Part shown: positions 1 to 8,114 of the stretch, one piece after another
Numbering within the stretch: the stretch's first letter is position 1
Layout: each line of letters opens with the position of its first letter
NCBI GenBank assembly: GCA_002404055.1
Contig: DHIZ01000392.1
Span: 6,188 to 24,981 of the forward strand
DNA: 18,794 bases
Reading direction: 5' to 3'
Source of the DNA: Chloroflexi bacterium UBA4733
GTDB taxonomy: Bacteria; Chloroflexota; UBA4733
Translations under genes and position numbers: made by a program
The notes under the pieces: model-generated
The model's database searches: none
Told to the model about the DNA's origin: nothing
Seen by the model: only the letters and a program-made list of their open reading frames with translations

Positions 1-107
1 GCAGACCGCGCAAAACTTTGCGGCACACTCCTGGCGCTTGGCGCGAATTGTTTTGTACCGTTTATCGCGCATCGACTCAACAAATCGAGGGAGGAACAGC
101 ATCGCCC

Positions 108-1106
108 TCACACCAGGCGGTAGAGTCCGTTCCCCTTCACGGCATCCTTGCCGGCGTGGGTGAACTGACCCCAGAGCAGCCAGGGCAGGAACGGGGCCAG
201 CGGGCCGCCGAAGGTGACGCTGCCGACCAGCCCGCCCATGGGGGAGCGCGCCTGGCGCCGGGTGGAGTAGGATTCCAGTTCGATCCAGCGCGTGGCATCT
301 TCCAGCACCGTCACCTGCTCCGCCGCCGGCAGCAGTTGGGCGTGGTCGAAGGGCAGGCGCTGCCCGCCGTAGCGCACGGAGAGCGCTTCCAGGCGCTCCA
401 GCAGGCGCAGCAGGAAGGGCAGGAAGGCCAGGCGCTGGACCAGGCGGCCCTGGTCGACCAGGCGCAAGGGGGTGAGGAACTCCAGCGTCAGCCGCGCGGT
501 CTCCGGCGACAATGTGGCCACCGCCTGCACGTGAGCATCGGTGATCGGGATGTCGGGCACGGTCACCAGATCGTCGCCGGCCTGCATGACTGGCCGCTCC
601 TGCCGGGTAAGCGGGTTGACGGCAGTGATCCGCCGCACCACGAAGCGGCCGCGGCCCCAACCGCTGCGGCTGCCGGGCTGGGGCCGGCTGAGGCCGATGC
701 CGCCTTCCTCCAGGTCGCGCACGCCGACGATGACGTAGGGAAAGAGGTCCAGCGCGCGGGCGAACAGCGTCAGCCCGAAGTCCAGGCGTTCGCCGGGTTG
801 GTACACGGTCTGCGCCCCCACCGGCGGCTCGATGGTGTAGGGACGCGGCACGTCGACGCCGCGCACGCTGTCGTCATCGACGGTCGCCAGCAAGGCGCTG
901 ATCGGGCAGACTGAATGATGCGGACAGCGATGGCAGAACAGCTCCGGCTTGTTGATGCAGAAGCCATTACTCTGCCCCTCATCCCCCCGCAAGGCATGAA
1001 ACAACGCCCCACGCAGCGCCGACCCTTTGTGGGCCTGCAGTTGGATAGGGGTACGCACCTCGCACTCGAAGCGAAGCTGGTGGGCGGTGAAGGAAATATC
1101 CGACAT
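108..1106 (-). CDS. cas6: Cas6 pre-crRNA processing endoribonuclease
   Basis: Cas6 cuts the CRISPR transcript within repeats to give crRNAs and usually stays on the crRNA 3' handle. The 332-residue product has a RAMP-type layout. An N-terminal cysteine cluster (C50, C58, C61, C67) follows an ALRGALFHALRG segment. The C-terminus (about 288-332) has the glycine-rich GGLVGSVTFGG and the HAGKDAVKGNGLYRL ending typical of the Cas6 C-terminal domain. I chose ATG 1106, which has AAGAGA just upstream. A GTG at 1121 would add five residues, but it directly abuts a hairpin that buries its GGAAG. It is the last gene of the cas operon, 64 bp after cas3. Its GC content is clearly higher than that of the other cas genes. 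The catalytic residues cannot be assigned with certainty because Cas6 active sites vary. Confidence 0.86.
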   Translation of the reverse strand: MSDISFTAHQLRFECEVRTPIQLQAHKGSALRGALFHALRGDEGQSNGFCINKPELFCHRCPHHSVCPISALLATVDDDSVRGVDVPRPYTIEPPVGAQTVYQPGERLDFGLTLFARALDLFPYVIVGVRDLEEGGIGLSRPQPGSRSGWGRGRFVVRRITAVNPLTRQERPVMQAGDDLVTVPDIPITDAHVQAVATLSPETARLTLEFLTPLRLVDQGRLVQRLAFLPFLLRLLERLEALSVRYGGQRLPFDHAQLLPAAEQVTVLEDATRWIELESYSTRRQARSPMGGLVGSVTFGGPLAPFLPWLLWGQFTHAGKDAVKGNGLYRLV

Positions 1107-1118
1107 GATTCTCTTACT

Positions 1119-1164
1119 CACCGGACAGCTTCCAAATTAACTTTGAAGGCAGTGGAACTGTCCG
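1119..1164 (-). promoter_or_regulatory. Intercistronic hairpin between cas3 and cas6
   Basis: In the mRNA, CGGACAGUUCCA (1164 down to 1153) pairs with UGGAAGCUGUCCG (1134 down to 1122). This gives a 12-bp stem with one bulged G and an 18-nt loop. The 3' arm contains GGAAG, the only Shine-Dalgarno-like sequence for the GTG at 1121, and that GTG follows the stem directly. No U-run follows, so it is not an ordinary intrinsic terminator. Possible roles are mRNA processing or stability, translational control of cas6, or binding by Cas6 itself. All of these roles are inferences. Confidence 0.55.
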
Positions 1165-1170
1165 ATTCGA

Positions 1171-3195
1171 TCACGTCGCTCCTGACCGCGTGTGACGGCG
1201 AGCGATTTCAGCAAGCAAGAGCGCTCCGCCGTCAAATGCAATCAAGTGGTCGCCGCACGTGAAAACAGGCAGGCGCCAGTCCTGTCTAGCGCCCGGTTCG
1301 TCCCGAACCAGAGTAAATACGTGATTCTTCAGGGCCATCAGATGTGATATTGGGGTACGGTGCTGGGCTTGACGCAGCGTTATCCCGGGATGGTCGTCGG
1401 TTGTATTCATGATGCCCAGATCGTGCTCTGAATCGGTCAAGCCAATCACACTGACCTGCTGGTATGGGCCGTAGCCATCGACGCAGATAACGCCCTCCCC
1501 ACCGTTAGGGGCCACCTTTCGCGGGTCAAAGCGTAAGCCCTTCCCTCTTCGCAAGAGCGTGGCAATGTCCGCACGGTACATTGCATGATCTGGTCCGCGT
1601 CGCCGTGCCTCCGCAATGTCGTAGACCCAGACCGACGGTAGCGATGTGCGGAACGTATCTAACTCAACATAGGTGGCAAGCCACCGGCTGCCGGGATCGC
1701 CCTGCCTCATCCTCTGATATTCCCGTTCCACAGCATCAGCCCTGGCGTCGGCAACTCCCAGGAGCTTGGCATAGGATCGGCATACTCGCTTTATGATCTC
1801 AGCGCTACACTCCTTTTCTTCACTAGACGCTCTGTCAGCGTCCACTCGCCGAAGGAGGGCATAACCCATGGAGTACGCTGTCTTCAGACCGTTATTCGTT
1901 TCGACAAACCAGCCGTGCGTTTCCACCGGCGGATACCATTGATTGACCAGATCTTCAAGATCTTGTCGAGTTAAACTACCGGTAAGCGACATCATCCCCT
2001 GGTACACATTGTTCGGACACAGGACTATTGCGTCTCCCTTTTCGTGGCGGCCGACACGGCCGAAGCGTTGCATAAAGGAAGTCGCTGTACGTGCTTCAAA
2101 AATGAGATAGCGGCAATGAAAATCCACGCCAACCTCAATGGCCGACGTGCCAATCACTAGCAGCTTACCCTGGATAGTCCGAAGTGATCGGTCGGATAGA
2201 CCGCGAATGATCGCGAGTTCCTCGCGATCGAATCCCTGGGTACAGAGAATGTCTTCCAGTCGGATCGCATCAACGACGGAGCTTAGAATAACGACGCCCG
2301 GCACAAAGCCAGGCTCCGTTCTGTGCCTCTCGTCCCGTAGACGCTCCGCAACTTCAAGCACCGCCGTGACAGCTACCTCCACGACATCCGTAGCTGGTCC
2401 AAACGGCTTAGGCGTTATCGTGACGGCATGGCATGCCATACGCTCGCCTATGATTGGCCACCGTGCATGCGCTGAAGCCGCAACATGTTTCGGTTGGAGG
2501 ATGTCATCCAAATAGCCTACAACGTCAGACGGAAGTGTAGCGCTCAATACAACTATCTTTGTGAAGAATTTGCAGTCTCGAGCCATATGTAGCATGTACA
2601 AGGCGTGTGCCAGCTCCGTGCCCGTATAGAGATAAAATTCATCCACTATAAGGGTTCCATACTGAGGAATAGTAGCAAACGAGGCTCCCCCATATCGAAG
2701 AGAAAGCAAGAGAAATAGTATATCTGGATTAGTAAGAACGACTGTCTGTGGCCCGGTTCGAAGCAGGTCAGCGAGTGCGTCGCCGCGCCGACGAAATCTC
2801 CTTGCCCTCTGGTGCTCGTCCAGAGCGGTCGCATCCAATCTGACTATGCGAACAAGACGTTGGCTATCGTTGTCGGCGTCCCCGGAACTCGAACCGTCTT
2901 CGCTACCCACCACCACATATCCTAGGCCTTTCACCAATTCCTCAAGCGCCCGGGCCTGATCACTAATAAGTTCGTTTGTTGGGTAGATGCAGATGCAGTT
3001 TTCGCGACCTTTGGTCAGCACAGGCAATAGTCCTGCGCGCGTCTTACCCGTTCCCGTTCCGCTAGTAAGCAAGAAACCGTCGTAATCATTCCATTGGTCA
3101 AGCATCACAGCTTGATGGGGATACAACGGCTGCAACGACGGTCGCTGGACGAGCGGAAGGGTCAGAGGCTGTATCTCGATCGTGTGAGTCGTCAT
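1171..3195 (-). CDS. cas3: Cas3' helicase of a type I-D CRISPR system (no HD domain)
   Basis: This is an ATP-dependent superfamily 2 helicase recruited by the Cascade-like complex to unwind and reel target DNA. The 674-residue protein has motif I SGTGTGKT (45-52), Ia YPTNELISDQ (71-80), LTNPDIL (154-160), motif II DEFY (185-188), motif III LSATL (217-221), GTSAIEVGVDF (349-359) and motif VI QRFGRVGRH (376-384). There is no N-terminal HD nuclease domain. The HD motifs are in Cas10d, which is the division of labour known for type I-D. Motif II reads DEFY instead of DEAH. Its ATG overlaps the csc1 stop as ATGA, so translation is probably coupled. Codon use and GC match csc1, csc2 and cas10d but not the downstream cas6. 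Confidence 0.92.
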   Translation of the reverse strand: MTTHTIEIQPLTLPLVQRPSLQPLYPHQAVMLDQWNDYDGFLLTSGTGTGKTRAGLLPVLTKGRENCICIYPTNELISDQARALEELVKGLGYVVVGSEDGSSSGDADNDSQRLVRIVRLDATALDEHQRARRFRRRGDALADLLRTGPQTVVLTNPDILFLLLSLRYGGASFATIPQYGTLIVDEFYLYTGTELAHALYMLHMARDCKFFTKIVVLSATLPSDVVGYLDDILQPKHVAASAHARWPIIGERMACHAVTITPKPFGPATDVVEVAVTAVLEVAERLRDERHRTEPGFVPGVVILSSVVDAIRLEDILCTQGFDREELAIIRGLSDRSLRTIQGKLLVIGTSAIEVGVDFHCRYLIFEARTATSFMQRFGRVGRHEKGDAIVLCPNNVYQGMMSLTGSLTRQDLEDLVNQWYPPVETHGWFVETNNGLKTAYSMGYALLRRVDADRASSEEKECSAEIIKRVCRSYAKLLGVADARADAVEREYQRMRQGDPGSRWLATYVELDTFRTSLPSVWVYDIAEARRRGPDHAMYRADIATLLRRGKGLRFDPRKVAPNGGEGVICVDGYGPYQQVSVIGLTDSEHDLGIMNTTDDHPGITLRQAQHRTPISHLMALKNHVFTLVRDEPGARQDWRLPVFTCGDHLIAFDGGALLLAEIARRHTRSGAT

Positions 3196-3914
3196 GACGT
3201 GCCCAACCTATGTACGATGCGCTGGGGGACGTGTATCTGCTCCCAACCTGAGCGTATGAACCAATCGTTCCGAATCACGGCCGACCGTAACAGGAGATGT
3301 GGAGGAATGGCTATCGGGTCATAAGCCAAAATTTCACCGGCGACATCCAGTGGATTCACCAAATGGCTCACGCGAACGGGCTCGGCCAAGAAAAAGGCTC
3401 GGGGCCGCTCTATCTCCTGATGTGTAACACGTACGGAAGCACCCTTCTTCCCAAGGCGTACAACGCCCCGAGGCTTGGACCCATCGAACGTAAATACAAA
3501 GCACGTGAATCCAGCTACAGAATCCTCGTTGACGCTCCTCACCGAGGGAACCACGTACACCCGCCATCCAAGATCAGGAGAATTTATTCCCCGAGCGGCG
3601 TCATCAGTGCGGAGACTACGGCTGTTCACGGCGTTGTAGGTCAGACGGATGAATGTGGCTGACGTTGATGTGGCCGGCGTTGCATAAAGCGGCATCTGCG
3701 CAAGATCGGCCTCATACGATGGTGAATTGCTACTTCGTATACCGTATGAGAAGTCCGAGAGCGCATAACTCAGTGCGTAGTTGTGTACCACCGGATAGGT
3801 CACGGACCGCTTTCCAATCTCTTGCGACGAAAACCAGAGGTAGTCGTGATTGTGCAAGGTGCATGCGAAGACGCGAATACGGTGGGCCGCGAGATCTACT
3901 GGCTGCGACGCCAT
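3192..3914 (-). CDS. csc1: Csc1 (Cas5d), type I-D Cascade subunit
   Basis: Cas5-type RAMP protein that caps the 5' handle of the crRNA in the type I-D complex. The 240-residue product opens with a beta strand rich in aromatic residues (RIRVFACTLHNHDYLWF) and continues with YPVVHNYALSYALS, a pattern I associate with Csc1. A later segment, RGVVRLGKKGASVRV, has the glycine/lysine signature of a RAMP loop. I chose ATG 3914, which lies two bases after the csc2 stop; the frame stays open further upstream, but that part lies within csc2. Its stop overlaps the cas3 ATG (ATGA). The order csc2-csc1-cas3 supports the call, since overall sequence conservation in this family is low. Confidence 0.84.
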   Translation of the reverse strand: MASQPVDLAAHRIRVFACTLHNHDYLWFSSQEIGKRSVTYPVVHNYALSYALSDFSYGIRSSNSPSYEADLAQMPLYATPATSTSATFIRLTYNAVNSRSLRTDDAARGINSPDLGWRVYVVPSVRSVNEDSVAGFTCFVFTFDGSKPRGVVRLGKKGASVRVTHQEIERPRAFFLAEPVRVSHLVNPLDVAGEILAYDPIAIPPHLLLRSAVIRNDWFIRSGWEQIHVPQRIVHRLGTS

Positions 3915-3916
3915 CG

Positions 3917-4852
3917 CTAGACTCCAGACAGCTGAATGCTTCGATACTTCGCGATGTCCCCGTAGGCCTGACGAAGGAGTCCGCCATCGAGTGGCATCTC
4001 GGCGCAAGCCCGGACGGTATTCTCCACGTCAGTCGGACTGAGAACGAGGCTACGACCTGGGTTGCCGGCCATAGGGATATACTTCTCCCGAATCATGGCG
4101 GCGAGCACATCCGCACTCAGCGCATCGCGCATTTCATAGAGCTCGAGGGCAAGTTCAAGTGACGTGATGACTTCTTCCCATCCAGCAGCGATGCCCCAGA
4201 TGCTGTTCCGCACCCCGCCGCCGATACGCGTCTCCGCGCCATAGCCCTTACAACTCAGGATCGTCTTCACGGCTAACACGAACTCGCGCTCAGTGACACT
4301 CTTCAGAGTAACGATCGACGGGAAAATGGTCGCAGGCATGACCGCGAATCGAGTACCGAGTGCCTGTCCAGTTGTGCTGTCTTGCTCATTTACCGCGTTA
4401 AAGGTGATAGTCGTAGCGATGTCTTCAAATGGCATCAACGAAAACGCGGTAGAGTACTCAATTCGATGCTTGATGTTCGCACGCTCTGATCCTGACTTCG
4501 TATTGGTTGCACCAAATAAACCACAACGCGGACACCTCATGCATAGATCGTCCTTAAGATAGCAGGACTCCGCATTCATTCCTGCTTCCTGGGTTGCTGT
4601 TCTGAGTAAAGCCTCCAGTTCCCGTGACTCTGCCGCCTTCTGCTTCGAGCCCAGAAACGCAACGCGTCGAATCGACGTATTGTCCCTATATGACAATGGT
4701 GTCGTTACGGTGTTCAACTCGCGCGTTTCCTCGGTCCGCAGAACCGTGTAGTCCAAGATTTCACGGATGAGAATAAGCTGTATGGTCTTTGCACCAATGA
4801 GAGGATGCGGTTGCGCTACAAAATACGAATCAATCGCTCCAAGATCACTCAT
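3917..4852 (-). CDS. csc2: Csc2 (Cas7d), backbone subunit of type I-D complex
   Basis: Cas7-type RAMP protein that polymerises along the crRNA spacer to form the backbone of the effector complex. The 311-residue product has a zinc-binding insert (C97, C104, C107, C110, in CMRCPRCGLFG). It also has the FNAVNEQDSTTGQALGTRFAV stretch (151-171) and the Gly-rich KGYGAETRIGGGVRN loop (202-216), all typical of Csc2. Its length is within the usual range. The ATG shares one base with the stop of the upstream gene (TAATG), and csc1 starts two bases after its own stop, so it sits in the middle of a tightly packed operon. Confidence 0.94.
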   Translation of the reverse strand: MSDLGAIDSYFVAQPHPLIGAKTIQLILIREILDYTVLRTEETRELNTVTTPLSYRDNTSIRRVAFLGSKQKAAESRELEALLRTATQEAGMNAESCYLKDDLCMRCPRCGLFGATNTKSGSERANIKHRIEYSTAFSLMPFEDIATTITFNAVNEQDSTTGQALGTRFAVMPATIFPSIVTLKSVTEREFVLAVKTILSCKGYGAETRIGGGVRNSIWGIAAGWEEVITSLELALELYEMRDALSADVLAAMIREKYIPMAGNPGRSLVLSPTDVENTVRACAEMPLDGGLLRQAYGDIAKYRSIQLSGV

Positions 4853-5496
4853 TATTCGTCCTCTTCCCCTTCCCCAAGATCATAGCCCTTCATCTCGGCT
4901 TCCTTTGCAAACCCTGACATATCCTCTCGCTTCCTTCCACGTGCTTTCTGGAAGATACCCCGACTTGGATACGGCACGCGCTCAAAATTTTCACCGATCT
5001 TAGTCAGGTCTTCTCCCCATGCACTTGCCGTCTTCGCACCGTCCCCGTACCGGCCTCGCAGGTAGGTAATGAAGTCGTCGCGTATGCGCTGAAGGTATGC
5101 CATGCCTTTGGAACGACGCACGAAGTACAGGCCATAGTCAAGTCGATCGAGCACCTTATCCTGAGCGGCAGGTGGCAGCTCTCTCAGCAGCGCATACAAC
5201 TCAGCAGTGCCATCCTCCAGGGCTTGCCTTGCCGCTTGTGAGATGTAACTCCTCGACCGCGGATTCGCCAGGTGAATGTTGAGTGCATAACCGGCAAGTG
5301 AGATGGCATCCCACCGGTCGCCTTTTGCCTCCTGAAGTATCTTCCCAACTGGACCGAGCAGGCCGTGTTTACTTCTGGCACTCTTTACGGGGTACTCGTC
5401 CAGATACTTATCAAAGTGATCTCGAATCGAAACAACGCGCGGCCCAAGCTCGTTCAAGTCAAGCCTGCTCGCATGAACGAACGTCAAAGACTTCAT
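4852..5496 (-). CDS. Putative separate small subunit (Cas11d-like) of the I-D complex
   Basis: I do not recognise this 214-residue protein by a firm motif. It appears mainly alpha-helical, with a basic middle and C-terminal part and a very acidic tail (GEGEEDE). Residues 42-75, including SKHGLLGPVGKIL, resemble in style the helical region normally found at the C-terminus of Cas10d. The gene sits between cas10d and csc2, its ATG overlaps the cas10d stop (ATGA), and the upstream Cas10d appears to lack that C-terminal region. In described type I-D systems the small subunit Cas11d is made from an internal start inside cas10d. Here it is probably its own gene. This is inference from position, size and composition; an unrelated accessory Cas protein remains possible. 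Confidence 0.6.
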   Translation of the reverse strand: MKSLTFVHASRLDLNELGPRVVSIRDHFDKYLDEYPVKSARSKHGLLGPVGKILQEAKGDRWDAISLAGYALNIHLANPRSRSYISQAARQALEDGTAELYALLRELPPAAQDKVLDRLDYGLYFVRRSKGMAYLQRIRDDFITYLRGRYGDGAKTASAWGEDLTKIGENFERVPYPSRGIFQKARGRKREDMSGFAKEAEMKGYDLGEGEEDE

Positions 5497-8114
5497 TGAT
5501 TTATCCCTTCCAGAACTCGTAGCAGCCTCATTTGCATTTCCGTTACCATTCCAGACTGTTGTTTCGACTCGATTCTGCGCAGCACGTGCCCTGCCGTCGG
5601 GGCCCGCAGCACCTCAGCCAAATTCGAGCGTTCCGAGTACGAGGTTGCGTCCGCCAGCATGGCCGCGACACCGATGCGCTTCATCCAGTCTTCGGCATCC
5701 TCCAATTGTATCCAGTTCCGGCCCACTAACGAGCGCACTCCCGCGACCGGCGGCACGAACGCAACACCGTCGGGCTCACCCAGATCAAGAGAGTCAGAGT
5801 ATGGTAGAACGCCAGCGGTCATGTCAAGTGCAAGGGACAACACTAATCCGATAAAAAGCCTCCGCAACGCCGCGTTCGTCTCGGACTCCTTTCCGATTTG
5901 GAAGGACTCCGTCACTGGGAGGAGCAGGATATTCGGCGATTGACACACAAGTTGAAATGTTGGGCGCAGCCGATATGCCCTGCTCCGCAGGAGTAATGCG
6001 TCATTATCCCCCGCAATACCGGAGACAAGATCGTTCAAGGCTTGCTCTAACGAGTCGTAGTCTGTTCCCCAGTCGGCATTCAACTCACCGAGAGTTGGCC
6101 AACGTTCAAGGACGAGTTTTCGGAGTTGTGCTCTGTGCTGCTTGCTGGTGTCGCTGGCCGAACGATAGGAGAGGACGCTGAGCAGACTATCCACGCTCAG
6201 CGTGTAATGGTCATGCACGCCAACATGCCCCGCAATGATGTTTGTAAGTGCCAGGGTAAGCCGGTCGTCTGGATCCGTACTGCCCAACATGATCTGCAAG
6301 GCATCGTCAGCGAAGCGCTGCACTGCCTCCACCAGATGCGTTCCCGAGCCCGCGCCGATGTTCATTCGCGGGAAAAGTACGATAACCTCTGCAGGCTTCC
6401 CTCCGAGCAGAAGCTGGGCCAGTATCCGCTCAAATTTGCAAGCATTGCAGATCATCACGTGACCAAACCGGCCATGGGCGACTGCTCGGTTTGTGTGGGA
6501 CTCGGGTTTGTCGATGAAGTCGGCGGAAGCCTTAGTCCCCTCTTGGAAAGGGTCGTTACATATCGGACACAGATACGAAGCGCCTCGAGCCTCACGTCCG
6601 GCATCTGGCTTAGACTGCGAGTAGAAGGCGAGTTGCTGCTTGGCAAGCGTACGCACATCAGTTCCTGTTTCTGTTGGCTGAACCAGGTCGGATATGAACG
6701 CTTCTGCCATCGTTTTAGCGAGCTGGAGTCTAGATGGGGCGTTGGGATTTGTAGCATACACCTTATCAGCTATGTCAGTCAGAACGTCAACTAGTGATCG
6801 AGTACGCACGTCGTCTGGAAGAGTTTCAACCGTGCCCTTATAGGAACCGAGCTGGCTGGCGGGAAGTGTCCAGTACCGGTCAACGCACTTTGACATGTCC
6901 TCAGCCGCCTTCAAGTTTCCGGTAGATCTCAGATCACTCCAGGCATTCTGACCAAAGACGCCGTCATACTCTCTGGCCAACGTGGCGAGACCGTTCTCAC
7001 CAATAAATTCAGGTCGCATTAGCGCCTTAAAGAACTTAAAGACGATCATCTCCGGATGGGCGGTGGAGATGCGCCTCGATTGTTCTTCGACTTCCTGCTG
7101 AGTGATTTGGGCGATAGCTGCGTCGCCCCGCTTCAGGGTCAGGTATTTTGTCACGACGGTGCGGCGGTCGCTCGCCGTCTTCCTGGCAAACGAGGTTCTA
7201 CCAATCTTATTAGCAGCCGCCGTCAAATACTGTCTCGTCTCACGATGGTCGATCAAGTCAGGCTTGGGCATAATATTAGCCGTGGGACTCCCCACGACGA
7301 GCTTGGCTACATCCTTGCCAATCGCCACGTCTAGCAAGGCCACAAGCTGCTGCTTGACATCATCCCGGGATGGAGTCACAGCGCGCCCTGCCCGCATCTG
7401 GGCGTAAAGAGTGCCTTCTCGATAGTGCAGCAAAGGCAGCCAGTCGGCAGTAGTGAACGCAGCACTTGCCGCACCATGAAGGAGTGGCGTCGAGACGCCT
7501 CGCAATTGAACGTGGTGGTGCGCGCTGCGTGCATAGTCACTCAGCAAGCTACGATCAAACGCGTGCTGTGCAGATAGCAGACCGTTCGCTGAACACACAT
7601 TGTCGATCGCGTCAACGATATCCGCGCAGACTTTCCAGCGACGCAGACCTGCGTCCTGCAAGACCTCGAACGTCGCACTAACGTACGCTGCATCGCGGCG
7701 GCTGCGCTTGTGGTGGAAGGCCGTTATGATACCGACCACCTTAGCACCCATAGCATCTATTGAGTCCGCCCCAATTTCGCGGCCAAGTTGCGGGGCCAGT
7801 TGCCGAACCAAATCCGGGCGGATATGCTCAACGAACGGACCGGGTGACACGAGGCGTTTCTGCCAGGCCTCGTCTTCTTTCCCTGCGTCATGCAAGGCCA
7901 CCGCCAAGAGAGTGGCTTGCTGTTCCTCCTCGTTCAGATTCGCAGCGGAGGGATCGGCGAATATTGAACGCATCGCGAGAAAAACATCGACCTCTCCGAT
8001 GCTATGATCAAATAGGCTCTGCATATATTTATCGCGCTTGGCAAGCTTACGCCGCCAGCCTCGCTCCTTCATAAACCCGACTAGCGCCTTATAAAGGGTG
8101 CCATCCCATTTCAT
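5493..8114 (-). CDS. cas10d: Cas10d (Csc3), large subunit with HD nuclease domain
   Basis: Large subunit of the type I-D effector, which recognises the PAM and carries the DNA-cutting HD domain. The 873-residue product has HD-type motifs at H37 (SLFDHS), H75-D76 (ALHDAGK) and H134/H135 (AFHHK). A zinc finger follows with CPIC (516-519) and CNAC (556-559). The protein ends soon after a GHVLRRIESKQQ segment, where the Cas10d proteins I know continue with about 100 or more helical residues; that part seems to be encoded by the next gene. I chose ATG 8114 because it makes an ATGA overlap with the upstream stop and gives MKWDGTLYKAL, which leads directly into the HD domain. The frame is open about 220 bases further upstream, but only inside the preceding gene. 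Confidence 0.93.
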   Translation of the reverse strand: MKWDGTLYKALVGFMKERGWRRKLAKRDKYMQSLFDHSIGEVDVFLAMRSIFADPSAANLNEEEQQATLLAVALHDAGKEDEAWQKRLVSPGPFVEHIRPDLVRQLAPQLGREIGADSIDAMGAKVVGIITAFHHKRSRRDAAYVSATFEVLQDAGLRRWKVCADIVDAIDNVCSANGLLSAQHAFDRSLLSDYARSAHHHVQLRGVSTPLLHGAASAAFTTADWLPLLHYREGTLYAQMRAGRAVTPSRDDVKQQLVALLDVAIGKDVAKLVVGSPTANIMPKPDLIDHRETRQYLTAAANKIGRTSFARKTASDRRTVVTKYLTLKRGDAAIAQITQQEVEEQSRRISTAHPEMIVFKFFKALMRPEFIGENGLATLAREYDGVFGQNAWSDLRSTGNLKAAEDMSKCVDRYWTLPASQLGSYKGTVETLPDDVRTRSLVDVLTDIADKVYATNPNAPSRLQLAKTMAEAFISDLVQPTETGTDVRTLAKQQLAFYSQSKPDAGREARGASYLCPICNDPFQEGTKASADFIDKPESHTNRAVAHGRFGHVMICNACKFERILAQLLLGGKPAEVIVLFPRMNIGAGSGTHLVEAVQRFADDALQIMLGSTDPDDRLTLALTNIIAGHVGVHDHYTLSVDSLLSVLSYRSASDTSKQHRAQLRKLVLERWPTLGELNADWGTDYDSLEQALNDLVSGIAGDNDALLLRSRAYRLRPTFQLVCQSPNILLLPVTESFQIGKESETNAALRRLFIGLVLSLALDMTAGVLPYSDSLDLGEPDGVAFVPPVAGVRSLVGRNWIQLEDAEDWMKRIGVAAMLADATSYSERSNLAEVLRAPTAGHVLRRIESKQQSGMVTEMQMRLLRVLEGINQ

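Noticed and set aside
1..107. Possible CRISPR repeats or terminator downstream of cas6
   Set aside because: Only a short palindrome (9-22) is seen; there is no repeated unit and no T-run.
18..914. Long open frame on the plus strand opposite cas6
   Set aside because: It is rich in Gln, Gly, Ala and His in the way antisense frames of GC-rich genes are, has no recognisable domain and lies fully opposite a clear cas6.
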